Origin: Pararge aegeria
Taxonomy: Eukaryota > Arthropoda > Insecta > Lepidoptera > Nymphalidae
Assembly: GCF_905163445.1 (NCBI RefSeq)
Contig: NC_053205.1
Span: forward strand, 3,534,001-3,598,000
Length of the DNA: 64,000 bases
Reading direction: 5' to 3'
Below the pieces are notes generated by a model. The model did not search any database, was not told the origin of the DNA, and saw only the letters and a program-made list of their open reading frames with translations. The translations under genes and the position numbers were made by a program. Positions within the stretch are counted from its first letter, which is position 1. Each line of letters begins with the position of its first letter. This document shows, piece after piece, positions 12,154-23,219 of this stretch.

Positions 12154-12936
12154 TTTTTAATATCATACGATACGGTAATTAAAGCGCCTACTTGATTTGT
12201 CAATTAAAAAATTGATATATCTTTTAAACTATTAGAGATACGATAAAGGACATTCAGGTCTTTTTTATAAAGAATGTATTTATCTTTCAGGTAAAGTTCG
12301 GATCTGTTGTTTATTAGCTATGAATGCATTTGTTTATAAAAATTCTGTATTTTTTTTCTACTTTTTCGTATCTTTTGTTATCTTTAACTTGTTAAATTAT
12401 GCAGATACCGCAAAAAACCTTAAAACAATTTTGATAAGGGATAAATTGCCTAACAAATTATTAATGAATCATATTTTTATTGCTAATTGTTTATTTATAA
12501 TGTAAAAAATTAAAATTCTTTTTGTTTATATTATTTTAAATTGTTTCCGTTATATACTAAACAGTTTCATAGACTTTTCGTCACGATTCTACTTATATTT
12601 TTCTAGTTTTCTTTCCAAATTTCTTGTTTAAATTTTATACTATTTTATTAATCTATTCGAAAAATAAATAACTATTTTTCGGTCAAAGCATATATAGATT
12701 TTTTATAATAATGAATTAAGGTGCTTGAATAATAATAAAATTTATTCGATTACATTTATTTTCTTCATTTTTATCCTTTACAGCAGGGATCACCAATTAG
12801 TTTCACTAGGGGTCCGTTTTAAGAAATGAAATGGCCATCGCGGTCCGCACAACATTTTTTTTATAGAAAAAATATTGATTAAACAAACGTAATTACAGAA
12901 ATAACAAAGGTAGTTTATTACACATCAATGAGAAAA
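12154..12936. other. A+T-rich spacer
   Basis: Very A+T-rich sequence between the Helitron and the hAT remnant; no credible gene. From about 12,783 CAGGGATCACCAATTAG resembles a hAT terminal sequence and is followed by the hAT 3' region. I could not match it convincingly to a reverse-oriented end near 18.06 kb. Confidence 0.4.
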
Positions 12937-13304
12937 ATGTCATTTTTTGTGGCGTACTATCTGTCTGAATTTAGGAGTAAAATTGGTGCAAGCTATTGAC
13001 ATTAAATCCTGGAGATGTTCATCAGTAAGTCGAGATCGAAATTTATTCTTAATGAAGTTCATCTTCGAAAATGCTGCTTCACAAATATATGTTGACCCAA
13101 ACGAAGTGAGAAGTTTCAAAGCTAATTTTTGTAGTTCTGGATATTTATTACCACTCACAAATTTTATCCAGAACTCTTCACTGGAAACTTCCGCATGTTT
13201 GTGTTTTCTTGGAAATCGATCATTTCCATCTGCAGAGTAGCTTTATCACTCCCGAAAACAATTGCAGCTTTGTTGCTCCATTCACCATCAGGATGCAGAG
13301 AGTA

Positions 13305-13710
13305 GGGGAGAGTGGTCACCATTCGTACGCGGGGCACATTCGTACAGTTAGTATAACAGAAAAACTAAACAGCACACAAACACGCCATTGCTTGCGTGCA
13401 TAGACATACCGGCCGCCATGTTGCTAGCAGAGTGTCGCGCCAGTCGCACCACGGTGTCTCGGCTGACAAGACGTAAAGTTTATTCGCGCGCGGTGAGTAA
13501 ATTTTTTACATAAGTTTAATTCGCAATTGTAAGTAGAATTGTTTTGTTTTTGACAAAATGGTGATGGTTAATTAATGTTAAAATTGTTTATTTTGAGCTT
13601 TAATTGTTATATTTCTCAAACTAAATTAGAATTTGTATAAAGTTGTGTTTTAATTTTGTGTTAAGCATGGGGTGCATTCGGACAGCCAAACAGGGGGCAC
13701 ATTCGTATGC
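13305..13710 (+). repeat. Left TIR and subterminal CATTCGTAC array of pogo
   Basis: After the TIR (ending CATTCGTAC at 13328), GGGGCACATTCGTAC recurs at about 13331-13345. Two more copies lie at 13668-13682 (GGGGTGCATTCGGAC) and 13694-13708 (GGGGCACATTCGTATG). Such repeats are plausible transposase-binding sites. Confidence 0.6.
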
Positions 13711-13865
13711 TCCCCTTTAGATTTTTATGAAATGAAATATAGTAATCTTTTAAAATTATCGTGCAGACAGCACAATAACATATTTTTCCTTTTATGAATC
13801 ATTCTACTTCTAACAAAATGAATTTTTTTATTAAATAACCCTTATAATTAATATTTTTTTTGCAG
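13491..13865 (+). other. Candidate 5' UTR intron of the pogo transposase
   Basis: A donor-like GTGAGT follows GCGCGCG at about 13491, and a strong acceptor (TTTTTTTTGCAG) ends at 13865, four bases before the transposase ATG. Splicing would remove a T-rich leader that contains two of the subterminal repeats. Confidence 0.4.
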
Positions 13866-13869
13866 AATC

Positions 13870-15990
13870 ATGGTGCGAAAATATAAAAAAAAGGGTACGC
13901 GTACTCAAGAGGTGGATGAAGAGTCCATGAAATTAGCAACTGATGACGTAATTCAAGGACGGTTGTCATATAGGAAAGCCGCGTTGAAATATAACATCAA
14001 GACATCGACGTTAGAAAGCAGAGTCAAGAAATTCAAAGATGGCTCTAACACCGATAGACCCCCACGAACATTTCATTCTAAGTTCACAAGTCTACAAGTC
14101 TTCTCCTTGGAAGAAGAGACACGCTTAAATGATTACATTATTAATTGCTGCAAAATGCATTATGGGCTAACAACAGTACAAATTCGCAAACTTGCCTACG
14201 AATACGCGAAAGCGTTAAATTTAAAATATCCCACGAAATGGGATGAAAACCAAATGGCCGGCTTAGAGTGGATGCGTAAGTATAGAGAAAGAAACGCCAA
14301 CCTCAGTCTGCGAAAGCCGGAAAATACAAGCGCAGCTAGATCGTTCGCCTTCAATAAGACTGCAGTTCATGAGTTCTATAGTAATTTGGCTGATGTGTTA
14401 CAGCGACATAATTTTGCTGCCGACAGGATATTTAACTTTGACGAGTCTGGTGTGTCTACAGTTTTAGAAACTCCTAAAATTTTGGCTCCTAAATCACAGA
14501 AACAAGTGGGACAAATCGTGTCGGCGGAAAGAGGCGAATTGATGACATTTGGCGCAATTATTTCTGCAAGCGGAAATACTATCCCTCCGCTATTTGTATT
14601 TCCACGTGTACACTACAAGGACCATTTCCTTGAAGGTGCGCCTGAAGGAAGCCTCGGAGCTGCTAATAGAAGCGGGTGGATAAATGCTGACATATTTGTT
14701 TCTGTATTGAAACACATACAGAAACACACACTGAGCTCTAAAGAGCACCCAATTTTGCTTTTATGTGATAATCACGAAAGCCATATTAGCTTACAGGCTA
14801 TCACATACGCTAGAGATAATGGCATCATTTTTGTGTCTTTTCCCCCGCACACAAGTCATCGATTGCAACCTTTAGACGTTGGAGTGTTCGGCCCATTCAA
14901 GGCGAAGTTGAAAATAGCGTTCAATAATTGGCATATGTCAAATCCTGGCAAAACAATCAACATTTATAATATACCTAAACTAGTTAAACTTGCATATTTT
15001 GAATCTTTTACCGCCAAAAATATTACAAGTGCACTTGAAAAGCCAGGTATATGGCCGTTCAATGAAATGGCCTTCAGTGATGAAGATTTCGCTCCCATTG
15101 AAGTGTACGCATCAAATAATTCAGTAAATAGGACATCTAATCCGGATACAAGTACTGTCGCTCTAGAACTACAGCCTTCCACCAGCGTGCCATCGACTGA
15201 GGCAGATATTCGTGAGCAGTCGCCTTCTCTGCTTCAAAATTCTCTTTTTACCGGAATTGGCGAACCTTCCACCTCTGCGGCTGAGACACAACCTGAACCG
15301 AGTGCTTATATTCCCATCACACCAGAAGTCATAAGACCTTACCCTACAGCGGCAAGAACCAGAAAAACCGATAAAGGACGAAAACCGGGTAAATCCCGCA
15401 TATATACAGATACACCGGAAAAAAATGAACTAGAAGAGAGACATAGACTGAAAGAATTGAAAAAAATAGAACAGGAAAGGAAAGCCAGAGCCAAAGCAGT
15501 GAAACGTAGTTTGAAGGAACTTAATTCAAGACAAAAGAAAAAGAAACCTAAGCAAATAGAAAGTGATGAAGATTCAGAGGAAACTGAAGGATCACAATTT
15601 AGCTTGCGGGAGAGTTCAACATCTCCAATCGATTTCGAAACGGACGAAGAAACTGATGATCGGAGTATCAATGATAATTTAAATGTGACACCAGAGAAAA
15701 TCAAAGATAATTGTTTTCTTTTGGTAAAGTTTGCAAAAAAGACTTCTGTTGTTTATTACATCGGAAAAGTTCTCAGTCATTATTCGCCTACAGAGCTGAA
15801 AATATCTTACCTTCGGAAGAAACCGGGATCATGGTCATTCTTTTTCCCTGATATAGAAGATATACACACTCTGTATATCAGCGATGTCGCCATGATCCTC
15901 CCTGATCCACAACCACGAGCGGGTTGTACAGCTAGAATGGCTAGACTTTTTACTTTTGCAGTTAATTTAAATAATTATAACGTGCAATAA
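13870..15990 (+). CDS. pogo-family DDD transposase, full length (706 aa)
   Basis: Begins MVRKYKKKGTRTQEV at the ATG just after the acceptor. Residues about 15-60 form a Pipsqueak-type helix-turn-helix (RKAALKYNIKTSTLESRVKK), followed by a CENP-B-like DNA-binding region to about 160. The DDE_1 core has the three acidic positions in FNFDESGVS, LLLCDNHESH and HRLQPLDVGVFGPFK. The C-terminal third is Ser/Thr-rich, then highly basic (KKKKPK). It ends in a compact hydrophobic domain (VYYIGKVL...FFFPDIEDIHTLY) that may be a small barrel fold. No stop or frameshift is seen, so this is the best candidate for an active enzyme here. Cut-and-paste mobility is inferred from the family. Confidence 0.92.
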   Translation: MVRKYKKKGTRTQEVDEESMKLATDDVIQGRLSYRKAALKYNIKTSTLESRVKKFKDGSNTDRPPRTFHSKFTSLQVFSLEEETRLNDYIINCCKMHYGLTTVQIRKLAYEYAKALNLKYPTKWDENQMAGLEWMRKYRERNANLSLRKPENTSAARSFAFNKTAVHEFYSNLADVLQRHNFAADRIFNFDESGVSTVLETPKILAPKSQKQVGQIVSAERGELMTFGAIISASGNTIPPLFVFPRVHYKDHFLEGAPEGSLGAANRSGWINADIFVSVLKHIQKHTLSSKEHPILLLCDNHESHISLQAITYARDNGIIFVSFPPHTSHRLQPLDVGVFGPFKAKLKIAFNNWHMSNPGKTINIYNIPKLVKLAYFESFTAKNITSALEKPGIWPFNEMAFSDEDFAPIEVYASNNSVNRTSNPDTSTVALELQPSTSVPSTEADIREQSPSLLQNSLFTGIGEPSTSAAETQPEPSAYIPITPEVIRPYPTAARTRKTDKGRKPGKSRIYTDTPEKNELEERHRLKELKKIEQERKARAKAVKRSLKELNSRQKKKKPKQIESDEDSEETEGSQFSLRESSTSPIDFETDEETDDRSINDNLNVTPEKIKDNCFLLVKFAKKTSVVYYIGKVLSHYSPTELKISYLRKKPGSWSFFFPDIEDIHTLYISDVAMILPDPQPRAGCTARMARLFTFAVNLNNYNVQ

Positions 15991-16297
15991 CTTCCAAAGA
16001 AAGAATCAAATGTAGATATGATTACCTTTAAGTTTAAATTGTCAAAGACTGTACAACAATCTCATAGAAAATGATTGTAAAGATCTCATTTAGACTGATT
16101 GTAAAGCTTAGAATTTATCAATAAGTAAACTAAGGATGAACGATTTAATTTTTTGTTACTTTTCTAAAGAAAGATTTATCGACTATGAGTCAAGTTACTA
16201 GGTTAGTTCAACATTATTAGGTTAGTTCTTTAATAAATAAATATTTTTATAATAATTAATAAAAATTTAACGACTTTAATAGGCTTTTTAATTACCC

Positions 16298-16561
16298 TGT
16301 ATGAATGTACCCCATAGCGTATGAAAGTACCCCACCTACTGTACGAACGTACCCCATACGTGGGGTACCTTCGTACAAATATCTTATCGCAGAAAAATTA
16401 CTATGATTCTTCAACCTTTTGACATAATAGTTTCGGACTTTTTTGTAACAAACTACAATGTATTTGTTACACTTAGGTACATAAACTAGATAAATTCAAC
16501 AATTAATCATAAATAAAATAAATAAAATCTAAAAAGTGTACGAAGGGTAACCACTTTCCCC
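16298..16561 (+). repeat. Right subterminal array and TIR of pogo
   Basis: Four words related to GTACGAACGTACCCC occur at about 16298-16313, 16318-16333, 16341-16355 and 16362-16376. The first three read toward the right end and the last is inverted. The terminal TIR copy ends at 16561. They mirror the left array and sit close to the transposase stop. Confidence 0.6.
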
Positions 16562-18348
16562 TAAATGCTGCTGAGGATTTCTACAACATTCTCAATTTCC
16601 TTAAAATCTGCGAATCTGTTTTTAAATTCCGATTTAAGATCCGTTATGAAGGTTTTGTATTGGTCAAAGGTGGAAAGTGTAAGCATTCATTACCAAGACC
16701 GAAGAAGAAGAATTATTAATAAAGAGATCGAGTTTTCGCGAAAAACTTTTCTTCTGACATGAGCTCCCATACAAGCTTTCCCGTGCCTTGAAGTTTAAGG
16801 TTCAGGTCATTGATATGTTTAAAAATATCCGTCAAGAAAGCAATGGCAGCTACATTTTCTTTATCTGTTGAAAAAAAATGTCTTCAAGTGTTCTAAAATA
16901 CTGAAGAATCTTTCTAAAACGCAGCCTTTGCTTAACTTAAGCCTATTATTATGCAACAGTAGATCGTCATATTGTGCATCAACTTCTTCAAGAAATGATT
17001 TCAATACACGATGTTTTAGTGATGATTTTCACGAAGAAAATTTACTATTTTCATCACTTAGTCCATAATACGCTCAAAATGGTGATTAAGTTTGCAGCAA
17101 AGCACAGTTTGGTGAATAATACAGTGATATGAAATCAGATTTTCATTACATCTGGCATTGCTACTCAACAGCTGAACTAGTCCTTTTTTACTCCCAACCA
17201 TTGCTGGCGCACCGTCAGTAGTTACCGATAAAAGCTTTTTCAAGTCTAACTCATCTTTATCAAAATAATCCATCACTGCTTTGATCATGTCTTCTCCTCG
17301 GGTTCTTCCTAATAGCGGCAAAAGAGCCAATATCTCCTCAACAAAAGTTTCTCTCGTTTGGTCCAGGTAGCGTACAAAAATAATTAACTTTGCCGTATCA
17401 GTGACATCGCATGATTCATCCATAGCAAAGGCGTAATAGTTTGCATTATTTAACTGCTGCTTAACATCACAATGATTTTCTTCTGCCAAAACGTGTGTAT
17501 TTCTGGTGCAGATAACGGAATCCGTCGTATCGTCTCAACAACATCCTTTTTGTTCTCAAATACAGCATTACCCGCTTCGAGAAAGCATTCTTTAACTACT
17601 TCAGCATTAGTAAATGGTTTCATATGCTTAGCAAGAGTCCAAGAAATACGTAAAGAAGCCTCACCAAATTTTTCCTGCTCAGTCATTGAGCGACTTATGA
17701 TCTGCGTCGAAGATGAGTAACTTGATAGTAAACTTGCAATTTTAGACTTACGCAGATCACTAGCAAGTGGAATGTTTTCAGTAAATGATTTGTGTTTGGT
17801 ATCATAATGTCGTTTTATATTCGAGCTTTTGGTGGCAAATCAAGCACATTGGTACTGATCCAGCACAATTTGGCAGCGTAAAACAATATAAATCGCCCCA
17901 TTCTGGCAAAAATGTCTATTTTCATGTTCAACTTTTCTTTTTTTCGGTTCCATAGTAATAAAACTCGCTAATGTAAACAAGTAGGTACTTAAACTCGTAA
18001 AGTAAGCAAGCAAACGTAATATTTTAAGCACGTGGGTCGTCGCAGCGTCCGTCGCTCAAACTTAAAACAAAACCCTGACTCCCCGGCGCGCAATAATTAA
18101 AAAATAATTAAAACAAAAATTTTCACGAGTAGAATTTTTTTTTAAAATTATAGCTGGAATTTTGAAAAATAGTTTTGTAATTCTAATTTTTAATTAATAA
18201 AAAAAATCTAAAATTATTGAATGTCGGCTTAACTAACTTAGCTTAACCTTATTTTCATAAATAAAATACATTAAGTTTACGATGATTTTGCAGATTAAAT
18301 AAATTACGAAAAAAAAATAAAAAATTATTTTATAAAATATCGTCATTC

Positions 18349-18960
18349 TTAAAAATAATGATATTCTTCTTCTCCTTCTTCTTCTTCTTCTGAATCAGTA
18401 TCCTCTAATCCAAAGATTGATCGTCTCAATCTTTCATAAGCTAATCGTTTTGTATTTCGCTTTTCTAACTCTATTTCCGAAATATAATTTCCTAAAAACT
18501 TTTCAGTAAGCGTTTTCAGTAAGTTGAACCAGGTCAGTAGCATTTGAACAGCTCTCCCCATTACATTCCTTACATGCTCTAGTTCATCCCAGATTTTTTG
18601 CAACTACAATTTTTGCTGCAATTTGAAGTTGAGCAACTGCAGTGTACTAGTTTCAATAAATCTATTGGTGCCATAGGTTCTGTAGTTCTAATCGGTAAAA
18701 AGAGAGTTTCCGTTTACTGCCATCCCCAGTCTTCAAGATTTTTAGAATTACCAAACCATGTCTGTACTTGATAATAAAGAATGTTGATGAGTAGCAGAAG
18801 CTGTTGGTGGTAAAGTTGCCAAAGTATCATGGGCAATTTTGTATGGACCCCGTCCCCACCCTCCAGCAGTCACCGGATTTATGTTAATATATTCATTTGG
18901 CTCCAAATAGATTTAAATAGTTGGTTTCAGCTTCATAATAAGAAAAAAAAAAATTGTTTG
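18349..18960 (-). pseudogene. Decayed C-terminal part of the long-TIR transposon protein
   Basis: In mixed frames the minus strand gives LATLPPTASATHQHS, then YYQVQTWFGNSKNLEDWGWQ, and a cysteine-rich CXC region (CSCSTSNCSKNCSCKKSG, then ACKECNGESCSNATD). The order and motifs match the end of the protein at 51,369-55,803 (LSTLPPTSVAAHQH, YYQIQPWLGKDLEPQEWGW, CNCKNGCGSRCGC). Two or three frameshifts and stops make it a pseudogene. The acidic tail near 18,360-18,400 also matches in character. Confidence 0.65.
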
Positions 18961-19063
18961 AAATTGATTTATTTTATCGTACAAAAAATCATATAACAGT
19001 AAAAATAACTACTTCTACACTGTTACAAAGTATCACTACAATAACAGTAACTATTAATTACTT

Positions 19064-19447
19064 TTACTCATCAATTATAATGTTGTTTAACAGATGCGCT
19101 GGCAGATTAAAATCTGTGTGACGACCTATTCCCATGTACCATATAATAGATATGATGTGAGCACAACTTCCTACAGTACGATTGCCCGTCAAGCAAGTAC
19201 AGTAGTAGTGTGCAATAGCATGTCTATCAGTAGTATTCCCATCAATCAGCACATACGAATAATATATACGCGATCTAACATGTCTCGATTGTATTCGCGC
19301 TCTTACCAGCCACGCACTATTTATCATTATATTGCATCTAAATAAGTCATTCAAAGCGTTTTCGCGATATAATTGGATAATGTATAATCCATTTCGAAGA
19401 TGTTCCGCACAGTACGACTTAGCTAGATTTAAATGATAAGTGCCTAG
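19064..19447 (-). pseudogene. SWIM zinc-finger fragment of a transposon protein
   Basis: Reads LGTYHLNLAKSYCAEHLR, then a stop or frame change, then RARIQSRHVRSRIYYSY and the SWIM-type zinc motif HYYCTCLTGNRTVGSCAHI, ending at TAA near 19,064. This C-terminal module (RIQSRH followed by C-x-C...C-x-H) is widespread in uncharacterised arthropod and cnidarian transposon proteins. No catalytic domain is nearby. Whether it belonged with the fragment at 18.3-18.96 kb is unclear. Confidence 0.5.
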
Positions 19448-19454
19448 TGATATT

Positions 19455-19866
19455 AAAATTTATTTATTTATTTATTACCATCTTACATTTTTGTCATTAC
19501 AAACACAATTGGCTCCTAACCAATGCATTATACAAGGCGATTACAGCACTTATATTCGTGAAACCACGAACCGTGCGTAGCAAAAAGCCTAAATTCCTGT
19601 AGGATTTCTTACAACATTTTATAATGTGACTACGAAACGTTAGCTCAGTATTAAAACTAACCCCCAAATCCTTAACTTCTACTACTCTCGTCATTGGTAC
19701 CACGTCGATTATATAGTTACCGACAACAGGGGCACATGCCCGAGAAAATGTCATCACTGCACATTTGCGAGTATTAAATTGTAACCTATTGTATTCACTC
19801 CATTTTACCACTCTATCTATGTCTTCCTGTAGCCTCGCACAGTCACTGATGTCGTTAATTCTTAGA
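19455..19866 (-). pseudogene. LINE reverse transcriptase thumb fragment
   Basis: Encodes LQEDIDRVVKWSEYNRLQFN, KCAVMTFSRA and VKDLGVSFNTELTFRSHI, the region just after the RT active site in Jockey/I-group elements. The active site itself is missing. The 3' side ends in an ATTT/AAAT-rich tail at 19,455-19,480, consistent with a minus-oriented retroelement end after an internal deletion. Confidence 0.65.
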
Positions 19867-19867
19867 G

Positions 19868-20442
19868 ACAGCTTCTTCTTCTTCTTCTTTTTCTGGGCAG
19901 TTTCCGCACGTAAGCGCTTCGCTTGTTGTACGTGAAATTTCCCAATGTTGCTCGCTACTCCAGCCATCCAAGCTCGTTCCAGAATCCCAGCATGCCGCCC
20001 AGGTTGCTAAGGATTTTTGGGATAGTGGCTGGTGATCCCAGGTGGATCTCGCGTTGCTCTGTCACGCCCGTGCACTCCAGCATCACGTGCGTAGGTGTTT
20101 CATTCTTCTCCATGCATGCTCTGCAAAGAGGGCTGTCGGTGACACCTATAATGGAAAGATGTCTGTTTAAGGAGCTATGTCCTGTTATGAGTCCCACCAC
20201 CTTCCTAAGTTTGCTTCTATCCAGTAGTTTGTTAGTTAGATGTTGGTTTAGGTTAGGGAAAGCTATTTTGGTTTGTTTACAATCTTTTGCATTGGCCCAA
20301 AATTGGGATTGCTCCTTTTGTGTTTGTTCATGTAGCCATGTTGTTGTTGGCCCTACTACCTTCAGTGTTGTGGCTTGGCGAGCTAGTGAGTCCGCCGCTT
20401 CGTTGCCTGGGTTCCCGTCATGCCCTTTGACCCACCTTATAG
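19868..20442 (-). pseudogene. 3' end of an RNase H-bearing LINE with (GAA)n tail
   Basis: Minus-strand reading gives IRWVKGHDGNPGNEAADSLA (the end of a retroelement RNase H), then GLITGHSSLNRHLSIIGVTDSP and CRACMEKNETPTHVMLEC (a CCHC-like post-RNase H motif). The ORF closes near 19,955. A GCCCAGAAAAAGAAGAAG tail at about 19,868-19,895 is typical of lepidopteran LINE ends. The 5' side is cut by Harbinger B at 20,446. Confidence 0.7.
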
Positions 20443-20567
20443 GCGTACATACCTTCAGTTTTAACTGTGGGATTTAACTGTACAGTCCAACTGTACAAAT
20501 AAATCGTAAGTCCATACAGCCTACACACCTTCAAGCAAAAACGCGCGACCTTTCAGTTTTTATCAAT

Positions 20568-22559
20568 ATGGCCTCCAGAGACGACGCTTTAGCGATCGTA
20601 GGGCTAATGTGTGTGTTAAAAGAAAATAGAAGAAAACGAAAAAAACGCGAATTGTGGTGTAAACACTGGCTTCTGTTGAGAAAATCATATTCACACACCT
20701 CCTTGATAAATTAATTTTTTGAAGATACAATAATTATTTGAGAATGAATGAGAATACCTATTTGCACCTTCTGTCTTTAGTGACACCATTAATAAAAAAG
20801 CAAGACACCATATTGACTAATGCCTCATGAAAGATTAACGGCAACTTTAAGATTTTTAGCTACAGGGAGATCTTATGAATGTTTAAAATTTTCTACAATA
20901 ATATCGCCACAAGCACTTTCCGCCATCATACCAGAAACCTGTGAAGCAATTTATAAGGTTTTACACAAGGACTACTTAAAGGTAAGTAATAAAATTACTC
21001 ATATTATTATTATTATAAATTTATTTAATGAAATAAATCATCTTCTCATCACATCACATCGGTGTTGGTTACAAATCGCGATACATATGATCCAGCTGTA
21101 TCCTCTGTCCAGTCCGGAATTGACAGTTGTACCGTAGTAGCACTCATAGTATCTATTATTGGCGTCTGAGGAGCTAGTGTGACAGCATAATACTGAGGCT
21201 GAGTTATGGGTGACTGATTTGGAGTACTTATATATTGCGACGGTGATGGAATAGAGTTATGAGATGGTGATGGCATATAAATTGAAGTACTTGATTGTGA
21301 TTGAATATCATTTAATATCATTGTTCTTGGAGCCATTACCCTATGTGACATTGTCAGATTTCCCATCTCAGCTTCGAATAACGTTTCGTTTATTATTTTT
21401 TCCGCTAACAACTGTTGTTGTTTATTTTTAAATTCTCGAAGTTTCAATGCTACCATTTTTCCAATAATATCGTAGCGATCCTCTTTATATGTCGGCTGTT
21501 TAAAGTGGTCCTGAACAGATTGCAAAACTTCTTTTGTTAAATCTTCATTATTCTTTCTTTTCGGTAGCCGTTTAGGTGCCAAACCATGACCAGTCGAAGT
21601 TGAAGCAATGGTTGAGATGGAAGCCGTAGGACTCGGAGCAGAAAAATTTTCAGAAACATCTAACTCCGAATGCGCTGCCTCATTTTCAGACACTGATGTT
21701 GCACCCGATGATTCCATCACGTTAATCTGTAACATTTTCTTTGTTTCAGTTTCCACGAACATGCAATTAATGGAAAGCAATAAGTGCGTTATTTGAAGAA
21801 AGGTGGAACTTTCCACATCTACTTGGAGCAATAGATGGAAAACATATTGCTATTATTCCACCTAAAGGATGTGGATCGGAATTTTACAACTATAAAAAAC
21901 ACCACAGCATGGTACTTATGGCTGTTGTTGACGCTCAATATCAGTTTTTACTATGTGATTTCGGTACGAACGGGCGAGTTTCAGATGGAGGCGTATTACA
22001 AAATACATAATTTTTTGAAACGCTCCAGAATAACCAGTTGGAAATTCCAAGCGAAGAAGCTGTAAGAAATAGTCAGAGACGTTTGCCATACGTTTTTGTT
22101 TCTGATGACGCCTTTCCGTTGAGATCTGATATAATGAAACCGTTCAGACAAGCAGAATTGACTTCAATAGATAAAACAATATACAATTATTGTGTTTTAC
22201 GAGCACGTCGGATTGTGGAAAATGCCTTTGGCATTCTGGCCTCACGTTTCAGAATCTTTCATACAGCTATAAATTTACAGCCAAATAAAATTGAATCCGT
22301 CGTTATGGCATGTTGTGCATTGCATAACTATCTAATTAAAAAAATGCCTAATTCTTATACTAATCCGGATTGTTTTGATCGAGAACAAATTGATACTGGA
22401 ACCATAATCTCAGGATGTACAACAGACATTTCGACTATGGAACCTATAGAGAGAAGAAATACGGGAAACATAAGTCGGGCACCCAAAATAATTAGAGAAG
22501 AATTTATGAACTATTTTAACAATGAAGGTCAGGTTCCTTGGCAAAATAATTTTATTTGA
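20568..22559 (+). pseudogene. Harbinger B transposase (two exons, decayed)
   Basis: Exon 1 (20568-20981) starts MASRDDALAIVGLMC and later reads LTATLRFLATGRSYECLKFS. It needs two frame corrections (near 20,694 and 20,818) and ends at AAAG|GTAAGT. Exon 2 begins at 21750 after CTTTGTTTCAG and holds the catalytic domain: LGAIDGKHIAI, VSDGGV, FVSDDAFPL and VENAFGILASRF, closing with VPWQNNFI. In-frame TAA codons occur at the start of exon 2 (before WKAISALFEE) and after GGVLQNT, so the protein is not made. The intron 20982-21749 contains exon 2 of the antisense MADF gene. Confidence 0.85.
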
Positions 22560-23219
22560 TTAAATAAAGTTATAGTTCGTTCACAATAAATTGCTCAAAA
22601 ATGGACTTAGCAGGTTAACAAATTAGGCCGACGATATATAAAGTAGGTAAATCCACTTGTAAACTTCCTCGTATATAAACTTGTCTACATAACATTCTAG
22701 AATTATCGGGTTTGTTTGATATACCTACCTATAATCATCGATCTCTAATAAATATCGATGCCTACAACCTTTAATGAAATAACTTTTGTATAAAAATTAG
22801 TAAAATAAATTAGATTATTATTAAATTAATAGAGCTACAACTAAATTTTATTTACCTACCTCATCTTCTCTATCCTCCAAATTAGACCGACTAGGCCTTG
22901 GTATATTTTGATCGTCTAAGGAACGTAATAATGAGTAATACCATAACTTCGGCTCATATATGTCTTCGGCGCCTGATCCAGATTTTGAGGCCATGACTTT
23001 TTTGTGCTCCTTGTTATATGTACAGCGTAGGTTATTAATTTTCTTTATAACAGCCTCTTTATTACTATTAGGATCTATTTCCCGTAGTTTTAAAATGAGC
23101 TTCTCATAAGCTGAATCTTTTTTTACTCTATTATGGTATTCCTTGCTTTTGATTTTCCACAATGAAGGCTCCGATTGGTATAGTTGGATAAACTCTTCGA
23201 GCCATTCGCGTTGTGCCAT
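21049..23219 (-). CDS. MADF/BESS-type accessory protein of Harbinger B (two exons)
   Basis: Exon 1 (23219-22860) encodes MAQREWLEEFIQLYQSEPSL and the rest of a MADF domain, including KINNLRCTYNKEHKK and PKLWYYSLLRSL. It ends at G|GTAGGT. Exon 2 starts at 21726 after ATGTTACAG and has a Ser/Thr-rich linker, a basic KRLPKRKNNEDL segment, and a BESS-like helical stretch (YDIIGKMVALKLREFKNKQQ), ending at TGA near 21,049. Both exons are open. MADF proteins bind DNA; in Harbinger elements the second protein helps the transposase reach the nucleus and the ends (family knowledge). Exon 2 lies inside the transposase intron, and the 1.1-kb intron here contains transposase exon 2. Confidence 0.8.

Larger units (their letters stand above)
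13305..16561 (+). mobile_element. Complete pogo-family transposon, 3.26 kb
   Basis: Terminal inverted repeats of about 24 bp (left GGGGAGAGTGGTCACC, right end read inward GGGGAAAGTGGTTACC) differ at three positions. They are flanked by TA at 13303-13304 and 16562-16563, the duplication expected for Tc1/mariner-pogo. The element interrupts the hAT pseudogene. It carries one long open transposase gene plus arrays of ACATTCGTAC-like words near both ends. Everything needed for autonomy appears present. Confidence 0.9.
12937..17953 (-). pseudogene. hAT transposase pseudogene (ZBED-like), split by the pogo element
   Basis: Starts near 17953 with MEPKKRKVEHENRHF and a BED-type zinc region (KSSNIKRHYDTKH). 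The catalytic regions follow: FAMDESCDVT and VTTDGAPAMVGSKK (17,490-17,060). Degraded blocks occupy 17,057-16,564. After the pogo insertion the gene resumes at 13302 and finishes with the hAT C-terminal dimerisation motif (CEAAFSKMNFIKNKFRSRLT) at 13,160-12,940. Several frame changes and stops are visible. Joining 16,564 to 13,302 across the pogo TA duplication restores one reading frame through the site, showing that the hAT was there first. Confidence 0.82.

Noticed and set aside
12320..12505. 61-codon plus ORF
   Set aside because: Low-complexity A+T-rich translation with no flanking signals.
12783..18080. hAT terminal inverted repeats
   Set aside because: CAGGG occurs at both possible ends, but further matching bases and an 8-bp duplication were not convincing.
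19923..20477. Plus-strand 184-codon ORF
   Set aside because: Antisense shadow of the LINE RNase H tail, which has clear motifs on the minus strand.
21835..22065. Plus ORF in Harbinger B
   Set aside because: Out of frame with the DDE domain, which reads through the same bases with LGAIDGKH and VSDGGV.
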